A stretch of 64,000 bases of DNA from Cytophagales bacterium. GTDB lineage: Bacteria; Bacteroidota; Bacteroidia; Cytophagales; Cyclobacteriaceae. Positions within the stretch are counted from its first letter, which is position 1, and each line of letters begins with the position of its first letter. Shown here in pieces: positions 33,955 through 42,083 of the stretch. The stretch spans positions 13,049-77,048 of the forward strand of contig DAHVFH010000228.1 of the NCBI GenBank assembly GCA_027317105.1, given 5' to 3'. The position numbers and the translations under genes were made by a program. The notes beneath the pieces were generated by a model. The model did not search any database. It was not told the DNA's origin and worked only from the letters and a program-made list of their open reading frames with translations.

Positions 33955-34038
33955 TTAACCAAAGATGCCTGGATTTGAAGCCCTAAAGCGTTTATAGCAT
34001 CGTGCTTTACCAAGTAGGGTGAAAACGTCAAAAAAAAT

Positions 34039-34067
34039 AGGCAGTCACATTTATCGTGTAACTGCCT
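34039..34067 (-). terminator. Rho-independent terminator of tRNA-Asn
   Basis: Stem AGGCAGT with ACTGCCT, extended by CAC/GTG inside, followed on the minus strand by a run of eight T. It follows the tRNA-Asn gene by about ten bases. Confidence 0.8.
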
Positions 34068-34077
34068 TATTATCAAG

Positions 34078-34151
34078 CTCTCCCTCTTGGACTTGAACCA
34101 AGGACCCTCTGATTAACAGTCAGATGCTCTAACCAGCTGAGCTAAGGGAGA
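34078..34151 (-). tRNA. tRNA-Asn (anticodon GTT)
   Basis: A 74-base cloverleaf on the minus strand: acceptor TCTCCCT pairs with AGGGAGA, D arm AGCTCAGCTGGTTAGAGC, anticodon loop CTGTTAA with GTT, T arm GGTTCAAGTCC. CCA is not encoded. Confidence 0.95.
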
Positions 34152-34162
34152 ATTTGGGACTG

Positions 34163-34195
34163 CAATATTAACGTTTTGATAAACAATTATCAAAA
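34163..34195 (-). promoter_or_regulatory. promoter of tRNA-Asn
   Basis: On the minus strand TTTTG (34191-34195) and TAATATTG (34163-34170) are 20 bases apart, near the Bacteroidota consensus, 11 bases before the tRNA. Confidence 0.55.
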
Positions 34196-34228
34196 CCGAT
34201 GGTAATTTTTAATAAGTTCAAAACGGTT

Positions 34229-34415
34229 TCAAAGCTTAACACTTACCAAGCTTCCTAGTGCTCCATCTAGTGGACTACCTGAAATAATTTGTTCTATCAA
34301 TTTCCTGCTTTTTTGTTTTTTGATAAAACGCTCGATTTGGATGGCTGTGGATTTGTTTTCACCGCATTCAAAAGCAGCTTTCAATTCCCATTGGCCTTCG
34401 TGTTTTCTGGTCGAT
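34229..34415 (-). pseudogene. C-terminal remnant of a GIY-YIG endonuclease-like protein
   Basis: After an in-frame stop the minus strand encodes STRKHEGQWELKAAFECGEN, then KSTAIQIERFIKKQKSRKLI and a tail ending LVSVKL. The W-ELKAAFE and AIxIERFIKKQKSRKLI parts match the end of the small GIY-YIG nuclease (UPF0213) domain: a conserved WELV strand and the helix with the catalytic Glu. The N-terminal GIY-YIG motif is missing because the metB stop lies immediately upstream. It is a truncated relic squeezed between metB and tRNA-Asn. Confidence 0.6.
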
Positions 34416-34423
34416 CAAAACGG

Positions 34424-35572
34424 CTATTCAACTTTTTGCAATGCCTGGGTCAAATCTCCCAGTAAATCTTCAAAATCTTCCACGCCCACACTAAGGCGGA
34501 TCAACGAATCGCTCAGGCCATTTTTCATCCGCTCTTCGCGCGGGATACTGGCGTGTGTCATTGAAGAAGGATGATTGATCAGCGACTCTACTCCCCCCAG
34601 CGATTCGGCCAGTGAAAACAAGTCAACACTTTCCATCAATTTAGTGGCATTTTCTACGCTATCATTTTTCAATGTAAAGGAAAGCATACCCCCAAAATCG
34701 CGCATTTGCTTTTTCGCAATGGCGTGGTTAGGGTGATCGGTAAAACCGGGCCAATATACCTTGCCCACTTTGGGATGGCTTTTTAGATATTCCGCCACCT
34801 TCTTGCCATTAAAACAATGACGCTCCATGCGCAAGTGCAACGTTTTAATCCCCCTCAAAACCAGAAAAGAATCTTGAGGGCCTGGCACTGCACCACAGGA
34901 ATTTAAAATAAAATAAAGCTCATCGCGTAATTTTTCGTCATTCACTACCAGCGCACCCATCACCACATCGCTATGGCCGCCTAAGTATTTTGTCACCGAG
35001 TGCATCACGATATTTGCACCAAGGTCGAGCGGGTTTTGTAAATAGGGCGAAGCAAAGGTGTTGTCCACCGCTACCATGACATTATGTTTTTTAGCCAGTT
35101 CACAACAGGCCTTTATGTCGATGATATTCATCAACGGGTTGGAAGGAGTTTCCAGCCACATCAGTTTTGTGTTTGCATTGATCAACAGTCTGGCGTTCTC
35201 CAGGTTGGTGAGGTCAATAAAATGGAATTTGATTCCGAATTTTTCAAAAATCTTGGTGAACATGCGGTAGGAGCCACCATATAAATCGTTGCTCGTAATC
35301 ACTTCATCGCCCGGCTTGAGTAATTTGATCACCGCATCGGTAGCCCCCATCCCCGATGAAAAGCAAAGTCCGAATTTTCCATTTTCAAGTGCGGCTATAC
35401 TTTTTTGCAAGGCATTGCGCGTAGGGTTGGTTCCGCGTGCATAGCCATAGCCTTTGTTCTTGGCGGGTGACTCCTGCACGTAGGTAGAGGTTTGATAAAT
35501 GGGTGTCATGATCGCACCGGTAGTGGGATCTGGCTCAACGCCTGCGTGAATCGCTTTGGTTCCGAATTTCAT
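34424..35572 (-). CDS. cystathionine gamma-synthase/lyase (MetB/MetC-type PLP enzyme)
   Basis: A 382-residue enzyme of the trans-sulfuration PLP family. YGYARGTNPTRNALQKSIAA contains the conserved Tyr and Arg from the neighbouring subunit, FSSGMGATDAVIKLLKPGDE is the phosphate-binding region, VAVDNTFASPYLQNPLDLGA carries the pyridine-N Asp, and the PLP lysine is K195 in HSVTKYLGGHSD. C-terminal SLGGVESLINHPSSMTHASI and RLSVGVEDFEDLLGDL are typical. Synthase, gamma-lyase and beta-lyase members cannot be separated by eye. With a cystathionine beta-synthase in the window, gamma-lyase activity (reverse transsulfuration) is an attractive reading. Confidence 0.88.
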   Translation of the reverse strand: MKFGTKAIHAGVEPDPTTGAIMTPIYQTSTYVQESPAKNKGYGYARGTNPTRNALQKSIAALENGKFGLCFSSGMGATDAVIKLLKPGDEVITSNDLYGGSYRMFTKIFEKFGIKFHFIDLTNLENARLLINANTKLMWLETPSNPLMNIIDIKACCELAKKHNVMVAVDNTFASPYLQNPLDLGANIVMHSVTKYLGGHSDVVMGALVVNDEKLRDELYFILNSCGAVPGPQDSFLVLRGIKTLHLRMERHCFNGKKVAEYLKSHPKVGKVYWPGFTDHPNHAIAKKQMRDFGGMLSFTLKNDSVENATKLMESVDLFSLAESLGGVESLINHPSSMTHASIPREERMKNGLSDSLIRLSVGVEDFEDLLGDLTQALQKVE

Positions 35573-35625
35573 TTTTATTAATCTTTAATTTCTTACTTTG
35601 GTATCGCAAACTAATCCCTACAAAC

Positions 35626-36978
35626 TTGCAATTTTTTTCGCGATATTCTTATATCTGGAGTTTTTCCAAGGAGCAAGAGAAAGCGTATGGTGAGTTTGTC
35701 TTGCCGGCTAACCTCAATTCGTTTCGGCTGGTCACTTTTATTACCCTTTTTGGGATGTCCACATTCCTGATCATCGACTATTTTCGGGATATAAATTTTT
35801 CAATCGTCTTGGGGACACGCGTTTTCATCATTTTCTCCGTTTCCATCTTCATGGCGATTTCCTACAAAAAGAAGATCTCGTACATGGATATTCGGTGGGG
35901 CATTGTTGTTCTAGCTATTCTTGATTTTGGTAGCGGGATGATTACGGCCAACTTTGCCCGTATGCCGCCTTATTACTTGACCAATTTATTGTTCCTTATT
36001 ATGGTTTTGGTTGTCACAGCAAGCGGATTAAATTTTAGAAATGGGCTAGCCTTAAATACATGTTGCCTTCTGGCTTTCATTTTATTTTCCCAATTTATAA
36101 AGCGGGAGGCATTCTATTTTACCCAATATCCACATCTCATCGTTATATTCATTTACATAGAAATAGTAGGCGTGGTTTTAGAACATCGAAGGCGGTCTAA
36201 TTTCCTTCAATTCGTTGAGTTAAAAGAGCAAAAGAAAATAGTTGAAAATCTCAACCAGCAGAAAAATAAAATTATCTCCATTCTATCCCACGATTTGGCA
36301 GTGCCGATGAATTCGTTGTCGATACTGTTGCATCTTCAGGCAACCGGAAATATTAAGGATGAAGAACTTAAGCCATTTTTAACGGATGTTGGAAATCAAC
36401 TTAATAATGTCACTTCCATGTTGCAAAATTTGGTTCGTTGGTCGCGTTCTCAAATGGAGGGCTTTAATCCGGATAAAAAACTTTTGGATATTGCTAAATT
36501 CATTGAGGAAGGGGTGAATCTTTTTCAATCTTCAGCTACGCGCAAAAACGTACAGTTAAAACCAATAACAACAAAGCCATTGATGGTCTTTGTGGATGAA
36601 GAGATGGTTAAAATAGCTATTCGAAATCTAATATCGAATGCCGTAAAATTTGCATTCAAAGATTCGGAGGTAAAAATTGAAAGCTATCTGGTCGATGCTT
36701 CCGTTATTATTAAAGTATCAAATTATGGAAAGGTAATTCCGCTGCCACATCGTGAAAAGCTATTTACCTATTTGATGCCTTCTGGTGAGGACACTACCGG
36801 TGCAAAAGGCACGGGGTTAGGTTTAGCCGTGGCCGCCTATTTCATTCGGGTGAATGGTGGAAAAATATACATGGAGTCATCCGATGATCAAAAACTCACA
36901 AGTTTCTGTATGGAATTTCCGGTTGCCTCACCGGAGCCGGATCAGATGGATCGGCTCGTGTCAAATTTTTCTAAATAG
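35626..36978 (+). CDS. membrane sensor histidine kinase
   Basis: A 450-residue kinase. About six hydrophobic helices occupy residues 25-190, then a coiled linker (LKEQKKIVENLNQQKNKIIS), an H-box SILSHDLAVPMNSLSI with the phosphorylatable His near residue 222, N-box NLISNAVKFAF near 335 and G-boxes GAKGTGLGLAVAAYF near 396. The start is a TTG at 35626 with a short upstream gap shared with metB. There is no adjacent response regulator, so its partner is elsewhere. Its stop overlaps the convergent acyltransferase gene by 37 bases. Confidence 0.85.
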   Translation: MQFFSRYSYIWSFSKEQEKAYGEFVLPANLNSFRLVTFITLFGMSTFLIIDYFRDINFSIVLGTRVFIIFSVSIFMAISYKKKISYMDIRWGIVVLAILDFGSGMITANFARMPPYYLTNLLFLIMVLVVTASGLNFRNGLALNTCCLLAFILFSQFIKREAFYFTQYPHLIVIFIYIEIVGVVLEHRRRSNFLQFVELKEQKKIVENLNQQKNKIISILSHDLAVPMNSLSILLHLQATGNIKDEELKPFLTDVGNQLNNVTSMLQNLVRWSRSQMEGFNPDKKLLDIAKFIEEGVNLFQSSATRKNVQLKPITTKPLMVFVDEEMVKIAIRNLISNAVKFAFKDSEVKIESYLVDASVIIKVSNYGKVIPLPHREKLFTYLMPSGEDTTGAKGTGLGLAVAAYFIRVNGGKIYMESSDDQKLTSFCMEFPVASPEPDQMDRLVSNFSK

Positions 36979-38237
36979 TCAGCTACCCTTCTCACAAAGC
37001 TTCCACCTAAGGCGCCATCGACCACACGGTGATCGTACGAGTGCGATAAAAACATTTTGTGACGTACGGCAATCGCATCCCCATAGGGGGTTTCAATCAC
37101 CGCTGGTTTTTTCTGCACCGCACCCAAGGCCATGATGGCTACCTGGGGTTGCATTATGATGGGAGTACCCATCACGTTACCAAAGGACCCAACGTTAGAT
37201 ACGGTGAATGTGCCACCGGACAGCTCATCGGGCTTGAGTTTATTATCGCGCGCACGTTTGGCAATATCGTTGACGACTTTGGCTAATCCGGTAATATTGT
37301 ATTGATCAGCATTTCTAATCACTGGAACAATAAGGTTTCCCGATGGCAGCGCCACTGCCAGGCCAATGTTTATGTCTCTTTTTTTGATGATGCGATCGCC
37401 ATCGACTTGAATATTGATCATCGGATAATCTTTGATAGCCAGGATAACCGCTTCGATAAATATGGGTGTAAACGTTAACGCATCGCCTTCGCGTTTTTTA
37501 AATTCATTCTTCACCTTGTTGCGCCAAAAAACAATATTGGTAACATCTGCCTCAACGAAGGAAGTTACGTGCGGGGAAATCCGTTTACTGTCCACCATGC
37601 GCTCAGCAATCATTTTGCGCATCCGATCCATCTGGATGATTTCATCACCGGCACTGATCGAGGCTGGAACTAAAGGCACAGCACTTGTGCGAGGAGCTGT
37701 TGCTATTGAAATGCCCAGCTTTCTGTTTTGAACATATCCTAAAATATCCTTCTTCGTTACCCGGCCTTCTAACCCTGAACCTGAAATGGCTTCAAGTTCG
37801 GCCACTGCAATACCTTCTTCTTTGGCAATATTTTTTACCAAGGGAGAGTAAAAACGAGCGGACGACTTGTAATCCGTAGCGTGCGATTGGCCGTTCGTAG
37901 ACGTTGTATCCGAAACCCTAGCTTTAGTTTCAACAATTCGGGCAGCCTTTTCAATCTCTGGTGCGGTAACAGGCTCTTCAGTTTTTCCTTGCGTGGCTTC
38001 AGTGGTGATGATCGCAATTGCCTTCCCTACTTTCACCACATCTCCTTCTTTCGCAAGAATCTCCTTAAGCACACCGGCATGGATAGAGGGTACTTCGGTA
38101 TCCACTTTGTCGGTGGCTACTTCAAGCACGGATTCGTCCTGCTCGATTTTATCGCCTGGCTTTTTCAGCCACTTCAAAATGGTGGCCTCCATAATACTTT
38201 CACCCATTTTGGGCATGATCAATTCTGCCTGTGCCAT
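36942..38237 (-). CDS. 2-oxo acid dehydrogenase E2 (dihydrolipoamide acyltransferase)
   Basis: A 431-residue acyltransferase of a 2-oxoacid dehydrogenase complex. The lipoyl domain (residues 1-80) has the lipoyl lysine in EVATDKVDTEVPS; a flexible linker follows; the E3/E1-binding domain is SPLVKNIAKEEGIAV to GRVTKKDILGYV (around 130-175); the catalytic domain has VTSFVEADVTNI and the active-site HSYDHRVVDGALG near the end. The single lipoyl domain and sequence suggest the branched-chain or a general E2 rather than PDH. No E1 or E3 gene is adjacent. Confidence 0.92.
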   Translation of the reverse strand: MAQAELIMPKMGESIMEATILKWLKKPGDKIEQDESVLEVATDKVDTEVPSIHAGVLKEILAKEGDVVKVGKAIAIITTEATQGKTEEPVTAPEIEKAARIVETKARVSDTTSTNGQSHATDYKSSARFYSPLVKNIAKEEGIAVAELEAISGSGLEGRVTKKDILGYVQNRKLGISIATAPRTSAVPLVPASISAGDEIIQMDRMRKMIAERMVDSKRISPHVTSFVEADVTNIVFWRNKVKNEFKKREGDALTFTPIFIEAVILAIKDYPMINIQVDGDRIIKKRDINIGLAVALPSGNLIVPVIRNADQYNITGLAKVVNDIAKRARDNKLKPDELSGGTFTVSNVGSFGNVMGTPIIMQPQVAIMALGAVQKKPAVIETPYGDAIAVRHKMFLSHSYDHRVVDGALGGSFVRRVADYLEKFDTSRSI

Positions 38238-38382
38238 GATTTTGTTATTATTGATTTGTAAAGTTAGACTATTTTATTTCCTTCTGCCAACAGTCGTTTG
38301 CGCCCAAAATTTTGTTCTGGCTTGGCTACGTATACCAAAACAAAAATTATTCGGAACGAATATTTTGGAAAGAAATATTTTT

Positions 38383-38399
38383 TTAAGTTATTTACTTAA
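38383..38399. promoter_or_regulatory. palindromic operator candidate upstream of padR
   Basis: TTAAGT and ACTTAA, a perfect 6-bp dyad with a 5-base spacer, sit 15 bases before the padR ATG. A second dyad, ATTCG-GAA-CGAAT, is 35 bases further upstream. PadR proteins commonly repress their own promoter. Confidence 0.4.
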
Positions 38400-38413
38400 C
38401 AAAATATAAGGAT

Positions 38414-38740
38414 ATGGGCAAAGAATACTTAGGTGAATTTGAAGAATTGATTTTAACGCTTGTGGCGGCATTACAAGATGATGCTTACGGAGCAGCTATT
38501 GCGGAGGAAATTGAAACGCGCATGAAGCGCGATGTAAACCTGAGTGCGGTGCATGTCACTTTATATCGATTGGAGGACAAGGGTCACATCAAATCCTCCC
38601 TCGGAGGTGGCACAAAAGAACGGGGGGGAAGAAGAAAAAGAATTTATACCATCACCAGTGCGGGTATGGCCATGTTGAGAGCAATGAAAGAATCAAGAGT
38701 AGAGTTGTGGAAGTTAGTGCCTCAGTTGAAGATAGGATGA
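38414..38740 (+). CDS. PadR family transcriptional regulator
   Basis: A 108-residue winged-helix PadR regulator: LGEFEELILTLVAALQDDAY then GAAIAEEIETR, the recognition-helix part VNLSAVHVTLYRLEDKGHIK, the wing SSLGGGTKERGGRRKRIYTI and a short C-terminal helix. It is short (subfamily 1 type). Genes of this type are found directly before ABC permeases with a PadR-associated prefix domain, and two such permeases follow at 39381 and 42076, separated from it by a toxin-antitoxin pair on the other strand. Likely controls those permeases. Confidence 0.9.
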   Translation: MGKEYLGEFEELILTLVAALQDDAYGAAIAEEIETRMKRDVNLSAVHVTLYRLEDKGHIKSSLGGGTKERGGRRKRIYTITSAGMAMLRAMKESRVELWKLVPQLKIG

Positions 38741-39145
38741 TCAAAATTTTTCTAAAAACTCCTTAGGTGAAATGATGGGGATATTTTCAAATGGATTTAG
38801 AACAAGCAAATCAAAATCGCTGCTGATAATAGCTTCCGCTTTTCCTGAAAGCGCAAGTTCGAGGAACATATTGTCGTTTGGATCTCGGCAAACCCTTACC
38901 TCGTGGCTGATTTTGATTAATCTACTTTTCTCAGTAAAGAGGTGTACAAAAATTTCACGTTCGTATTCGTTGCTGAAGTATTTATCGAATTTTTTCTTTC
39001 TAACGGTAGCCTCCAATTCTGCTGTTACAGCCCAAGATCGAATCATTTCATGCTCATTAAAACCTTTTCGAACAACCAGGTCATTGATTGACCCTTTTAG
39101 GATTGCTGCGCTTATCAAAACGCTGGTGTCGAGGACAATAATCAT
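38741..39145 (-). CDS. PIN domain toxin of a putative toxin-antitoxin pair
   Basis: A 134-residue PIN-domain protein. The acidic residues of the nuclease site are in IIVLDTSVLISAAI (first Asp), E50 in the VTAELEATVRKKKF helix region, and CRDPNDNMFLELALSGKAEA followed by IISSDFDLL (third and fourth Asp). This resembles the putative TA system PIN-family toxin that cleaves RNA. Its start codon directly follows the antitoxin stop, and its stop directly abuts the padR stop in a convergent layout. Confidence 0.85.
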   Translation of the reverse strand: MIIVLDTSVLISAAILKGSINDLVVRKGFNEHEMIRSWAVTAELEATVRKKKFDKYFSNEYEREIFVHLFTEKSRLIKISHEVRVCRDPNDNMFLELALSGKAEAIISSDFDLLVLNPFENIPIISPKEFLEKF

Positions 39146-39358
39146 TTACGACTCATCCTTCAATAAGTCCTTTAGGATTTCTTCTGTCATACCTTGTTGC
39201 TTGGCATATTCGCTAATGCTGTCCATAACCTGGAACAAAGTACGTTTATCATTCAGTAAGCGAGATAATGTTTCGAGCGTCAACGATTTTTCTGCATCTG
39301 ACAATTGCTCTAACTTATTGGCCAGTTCATCATCTACATTTAGCGTGATCGTTTTCAT
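39146..39358 (-). CDS. antitoxin of the PIN toxin pair
   Basis: A 70-residue protein with a ribbon-helix-helix-like N-terminus (MKTITLNVDDELANKLEQLS) and a helical C-terminus that would wrap the toxin (EYAKQQGMTEEILKDLLKDE). It lies immediately upstream of the PIN gene with no gap, the usual antitoxin-first order. A TATCTTTG box ends only four bases before its ATG, which would give a nearly leaderless transcript. It is inserted between padR and its target permease genes. Confidence 0.75.
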   Translation of the reverse strand: MKTITLNVDDELANKLEQLSDAEKSLTLETLSRLLNDKRTLFQVMDSISEYAKQQGMTEEILKDLLKDES

Positions 39359-39362
39359 AAAT

Positions 39363-39370
39363 CAAAGATA
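39363..39370 (-). promoter_or_regulatory. -7 box (TATCTTTG) for the toxin-antitoxin pair
   Basis: On the minus strand TATCTTTG fits TAnnTTTG and ends four bases before the antitoxin ATG, implying a leaderless mRNA. The box lies just upstream of the divergent permease start at 39381. Confidence 0.5.
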
Positions 39371-39380
39371 ACGAAATCCA

Positions 39381-42083
39381 ATGAATGAAATAAAACCGTT
39401 TCCAATCCGCCTCCTCCAAAGCTTCTGCCCAACGCACCTGCTCGAAGAAATCGAAGGCGATTTACTTCAAAAATTTGAGCGCGATTTAAAATCTATTAAG
39501 GTGTCCGACACTTCAAAAATGTCGGACACCTACCGACTACGAAGAGCAAAGCGAAAATTGCTTTGGAATGTTGTTCGCTATTTCAGGCCTGGGATTGTGT
39601 TGAGGAATAAGTTTGTTTTAAAATTTAAAAATACGATCATGCTCAAGAAAAATATAACACTCGCGTTTCGCCATCTCAGAAAAGACTGGACGTTCTCAGT
39701 CATTAATATTTTTGGCTTATCGATAAGTATGGCGGCTTGCTTTTTGATTTTTCAATATGCCTTGTTTGAATTGAGCTACGACAAGCAATATAAAAACTAT
39801 GAAAACATCTTTCGTGTAACTACGACCACGTATGAAAACAACTTTCCCCGTTACCCAAGCGCGATGTCTTCGGCTGGACTGGCTCCAGCGCTGAAAGAAA
39901 AATTCCCCGAAGTCCAAATAGCGGGTCGGCTTTGTCTTACAGGTTGGTTCGATTGTACATTGGCTTATCAAGAAAAAGATCAGTTGAAGGTATTCAACGC
40001 AAAAAATTTGCGCTTTGCGGATCAAAATTTTCTATCCATTTTCTATGATGAATTGATTCGAGGCGATGCTAAAACCGCGTTGGTAAAACCTTTCTCTGTG
40101 GTGCTTTCGGTAAGCACGGCAAAGAAATATTTTGGAGCAGATGAACCTTTAGGAAAAATTCTCCTCTTGAAAGGAAGCGGTGACGAACACGACTATAAGG
40201 TGACAGGCATATTGCCCGATATCGCGCACAACTCACATCTAAAAGCGGAAATCCTTCTATCTGCGAATTCAATTAACGACCACTCTATCATGCCACTTCA
40301 GAATGTTTATACTTACATTCTACTCAACAACGATGTTGACAAAATCGAATTTTCCCATAAACTTCAACCAATCGTTGATCAAGTTTTTCCCCCTAAAGAC
40401 AATTTTCGGACAACAGCTGAACTTCAACCTATCGCCAGCATTCATCTTCATTCCCATTTGCAAGATGAACTCAAGGACAATGGCAATGCATCCGCTGTTT
40501 ATTTCCTAATGGCGATTGCACTCGTTGTGTTGGTTATTGCTTGGATCAACTATATCAACCTTACCATCTCCCGCGCGGTGAAGCGTGCTAAAGAAGTTGG
40601 TATTCGCAAAGTAGCAGGAGCGTCCAGAAAGCAAATCGTATTTCAGTTTGTGACGGAAGCCTTGTTGATCAACTGCTTTGGTTTGGGTGGAGCTATTATC
40701 ATTACTTACTTTTTTGCTTCCTCTTTTTACCATTTTGTTGGCCTCGCATTTCCGTACCAGGAAATTTTTAAGTGGAATGTAAAGGAAGTCGCAATAGGTT
40801 TGTTGATTGTAGTATTTGCCGGGATCGGAATGGCGGGGTTTCTACCAGCAAGGGTTATTTCCTCTTTTAATCCCGTAAAAGTATTAAAAGGAAAAGGTCT
40901 CCAAACAAGCCATGGTTTCTCCTTTCGTCAAGCTGCTGTAATTTTTCAATTCACATGCGCTATCGTTCTGCTTATCGCTGTGGTTACTTTCAACGGTCAA
41001 TTCAATTTCATACGGAGTCAGGATTTAGGGGTTGACATTACAAAAACTATCATTGCCAAGTCCCCATCTAATGTTGATTCTTCATTTCGCTCCCGCCTCT
41101 CAAATTTTAAGAATCATTTGAGCCAATCAGCCATTATTCAGTCGGTTGCAACCTCAACGTCTGTGCCGGGCGATCCTTTCGGCACATGGACGGGTGATTT
41201 CCGAAAAGAAAAAGACAAGACTACTCAGGATTTTGGGATTTATGTGATCGATCCAGATTTCATTCCCACTTACAAATTGAAATTGCTGGCAGGTCGAAAT
41301 TTTCAATACACAGATTATCCATTAAAAAAGTTTGGCGACAAACTGGAGTCCGTCATCTTAAACAGAACTGGAGCTCTACAGCTTGGATTCGAAAGGCCAG
41401 AGGAGGCTATAGGGGAGTTCATCTATTGGGGATTGCGAAAAGAGGCAAGCAAATGTGTGATCGTTGGCGTCATAGAAGATTACCATCAAGAGTCATTGAA
41501 AGAGCCAATCAGGCCATTCTTTTATACGGTTTTGAATGGGCCAACCATGACCATAAAGTTGACGAAGGGTGCAAGCAAAAACATGAGTCAAACATTAGCT
41601 GAAATACAGAAGTCATGGGCTAAGTTCTTTCCAGATAACCCTTTTGACTATTCATTTTTGGAGGATGACTATAATGCCCACTATGCTGCGGATGAACAGA
41701 TCATCAATGTGTTCAACTCATTTTGTGTATTGGCATTGGTTATCTCCTCCTTGGGAATTTTTGGGTTAGCTCTTTTTTCAATTGGCCAGCGGTTAAAGGA
41801 AATCAGCATCCGCAAAGTTTTGGGTGCTTCCATTTTGAATCTGATAAAATTGCTCACAAAAGAATATCTCATTTTGATTTTCATTGCTTCTTTTATCGCA
41901 TTACCGATTGCGTATTTTGGAGTTCAAGAGTGGCTGAGTGAATTTGCTTTGCGCATAAAGCTTAGTGTATGGCTGTTTCTTATGCCTATTGTTTTCATTT
42001 TGATCATTACTTTGATCACCGTAAGCAGCCAGGCATTGATGGCTGCAATAAAAAATCCAGTTGACAATTTGAAGTATGAATAA
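39381..42083 (+). CDS. ABC transporter permease (FtsX/MacB-like) with PadR-associated prefix domain, paralogue 1
   Basis: A 900-residue permease of the MacB/FtsX type. Residues 1-90 form the prefix domain seen in PadR-linked permeases (LLEEIEGDLLQKFERDL, then RYFRPGIVLRNKF). TM1 follows at WTFSVINIFGLSISMAACFL, a large periplasmic MacB-PCD domain, then three TM helices, and the layout repeats in the second half, ending MAAIKNPVDNLKYE. The palindromic word (39499-39531) lies inside the prefix domain in frame. It lacks an ATPase next to it. It overlaps the second permease by eight bases, so translation is coupled. Substrate unknown; efflux or antibiotic-peptide resistance is usual for the family. 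Confidence 0.88.
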   Translation: MNEIKPFPIRLLQSFCPTHLLEEIEGDLLQKFERDLKSIKVSDTSKMSDTYRLRRAKRKLLWNVVRYFRPGIVLRNKFVLKFKNTIMLKKNITLAFRHLRKDWTFSVINIFGLSISMAACFLIFQYALFELSYDKQYKNYENIFRVTTTTYENNFPRYPSAMSSAGLAPALKEKFPEVQIAGRLCLTGWFDCTLAYQEKDQLKVFNAKNLRFADQNFLSIFYDELIRGDAKTALVKPFSVVLSVSTAKKYFGADEPLGKILLLKGSGDEHDYKVTGILPDIAHNSHLKAEILLSANSINDHSIMPLQNVYTYILLNNDVDKIEFSHKLQPIVDQVFPPKDNFRTTAELQPIASIHLHSHLQDELKDNGNASAVYFLMAIALVVLVIAWINYINLTISRAVKRAKEVGIRKVAGASRKQIVFQFVTEALLINCFGLGGAIIITYFFASSFYHFVGLAFPYQEIFKWNVKEVAIGLLIVVFAGIGMAGFLPARVISSFNPVKVLKGKGLQTSHGFSFRQAAVIFQFTCAIVLLIAVVTFNGQFNFIRSQDLGVDITKTIIAKSPSNVDSSFRSRLSNFKNHLSQSAIIQSVATSTSVPGDPFGTWTGDFRKEKDKTTQDFGIYVIDPDFIPTYKLKLLAGRNFQYTDYPLKKFGDKLESVILNRTGALQLGFERPEEAIGEFIYWGLRKEASKCVIVGVIEDYHQESLKEPIRPFFYTVLNGPTMTIKLTKGASKNMSQTLAEIQKSWAKFFPDNPFDYSFLEDDYNAHYAADEQIINVFNSFCVLALVISSLGIFGLALFSIGQRLKEISIRKVLGASILNLIKLLTKEYLILIFIASFIALPIAYFGVQEWLSEFALRIKLSVWLFLMPIVFILIITLITVSSQALMAAIKNPVDNLKYE
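39499..39531. repeat. in-frame palindromic element in permease 1
   Basis: A perfect 12-bp inverted repeat (AGGTGTCCGACA, nine-base loop CTTCAAAAA, TGTCGGACACCT) inside the prefix-domain codons. It encodes VSDTSKMSDTYR-like residues. A one-mismatch copy occurs at the same place in the paralogue. Confidence 0.85.

Noticed and set aside
35573..35625. SAM or other riboswitch before the MetB/MetC gene
   Set aside because: The gap to the divergent kinase is only about 50 bases, too short for a riboswitch, and no conserved stem is visible.
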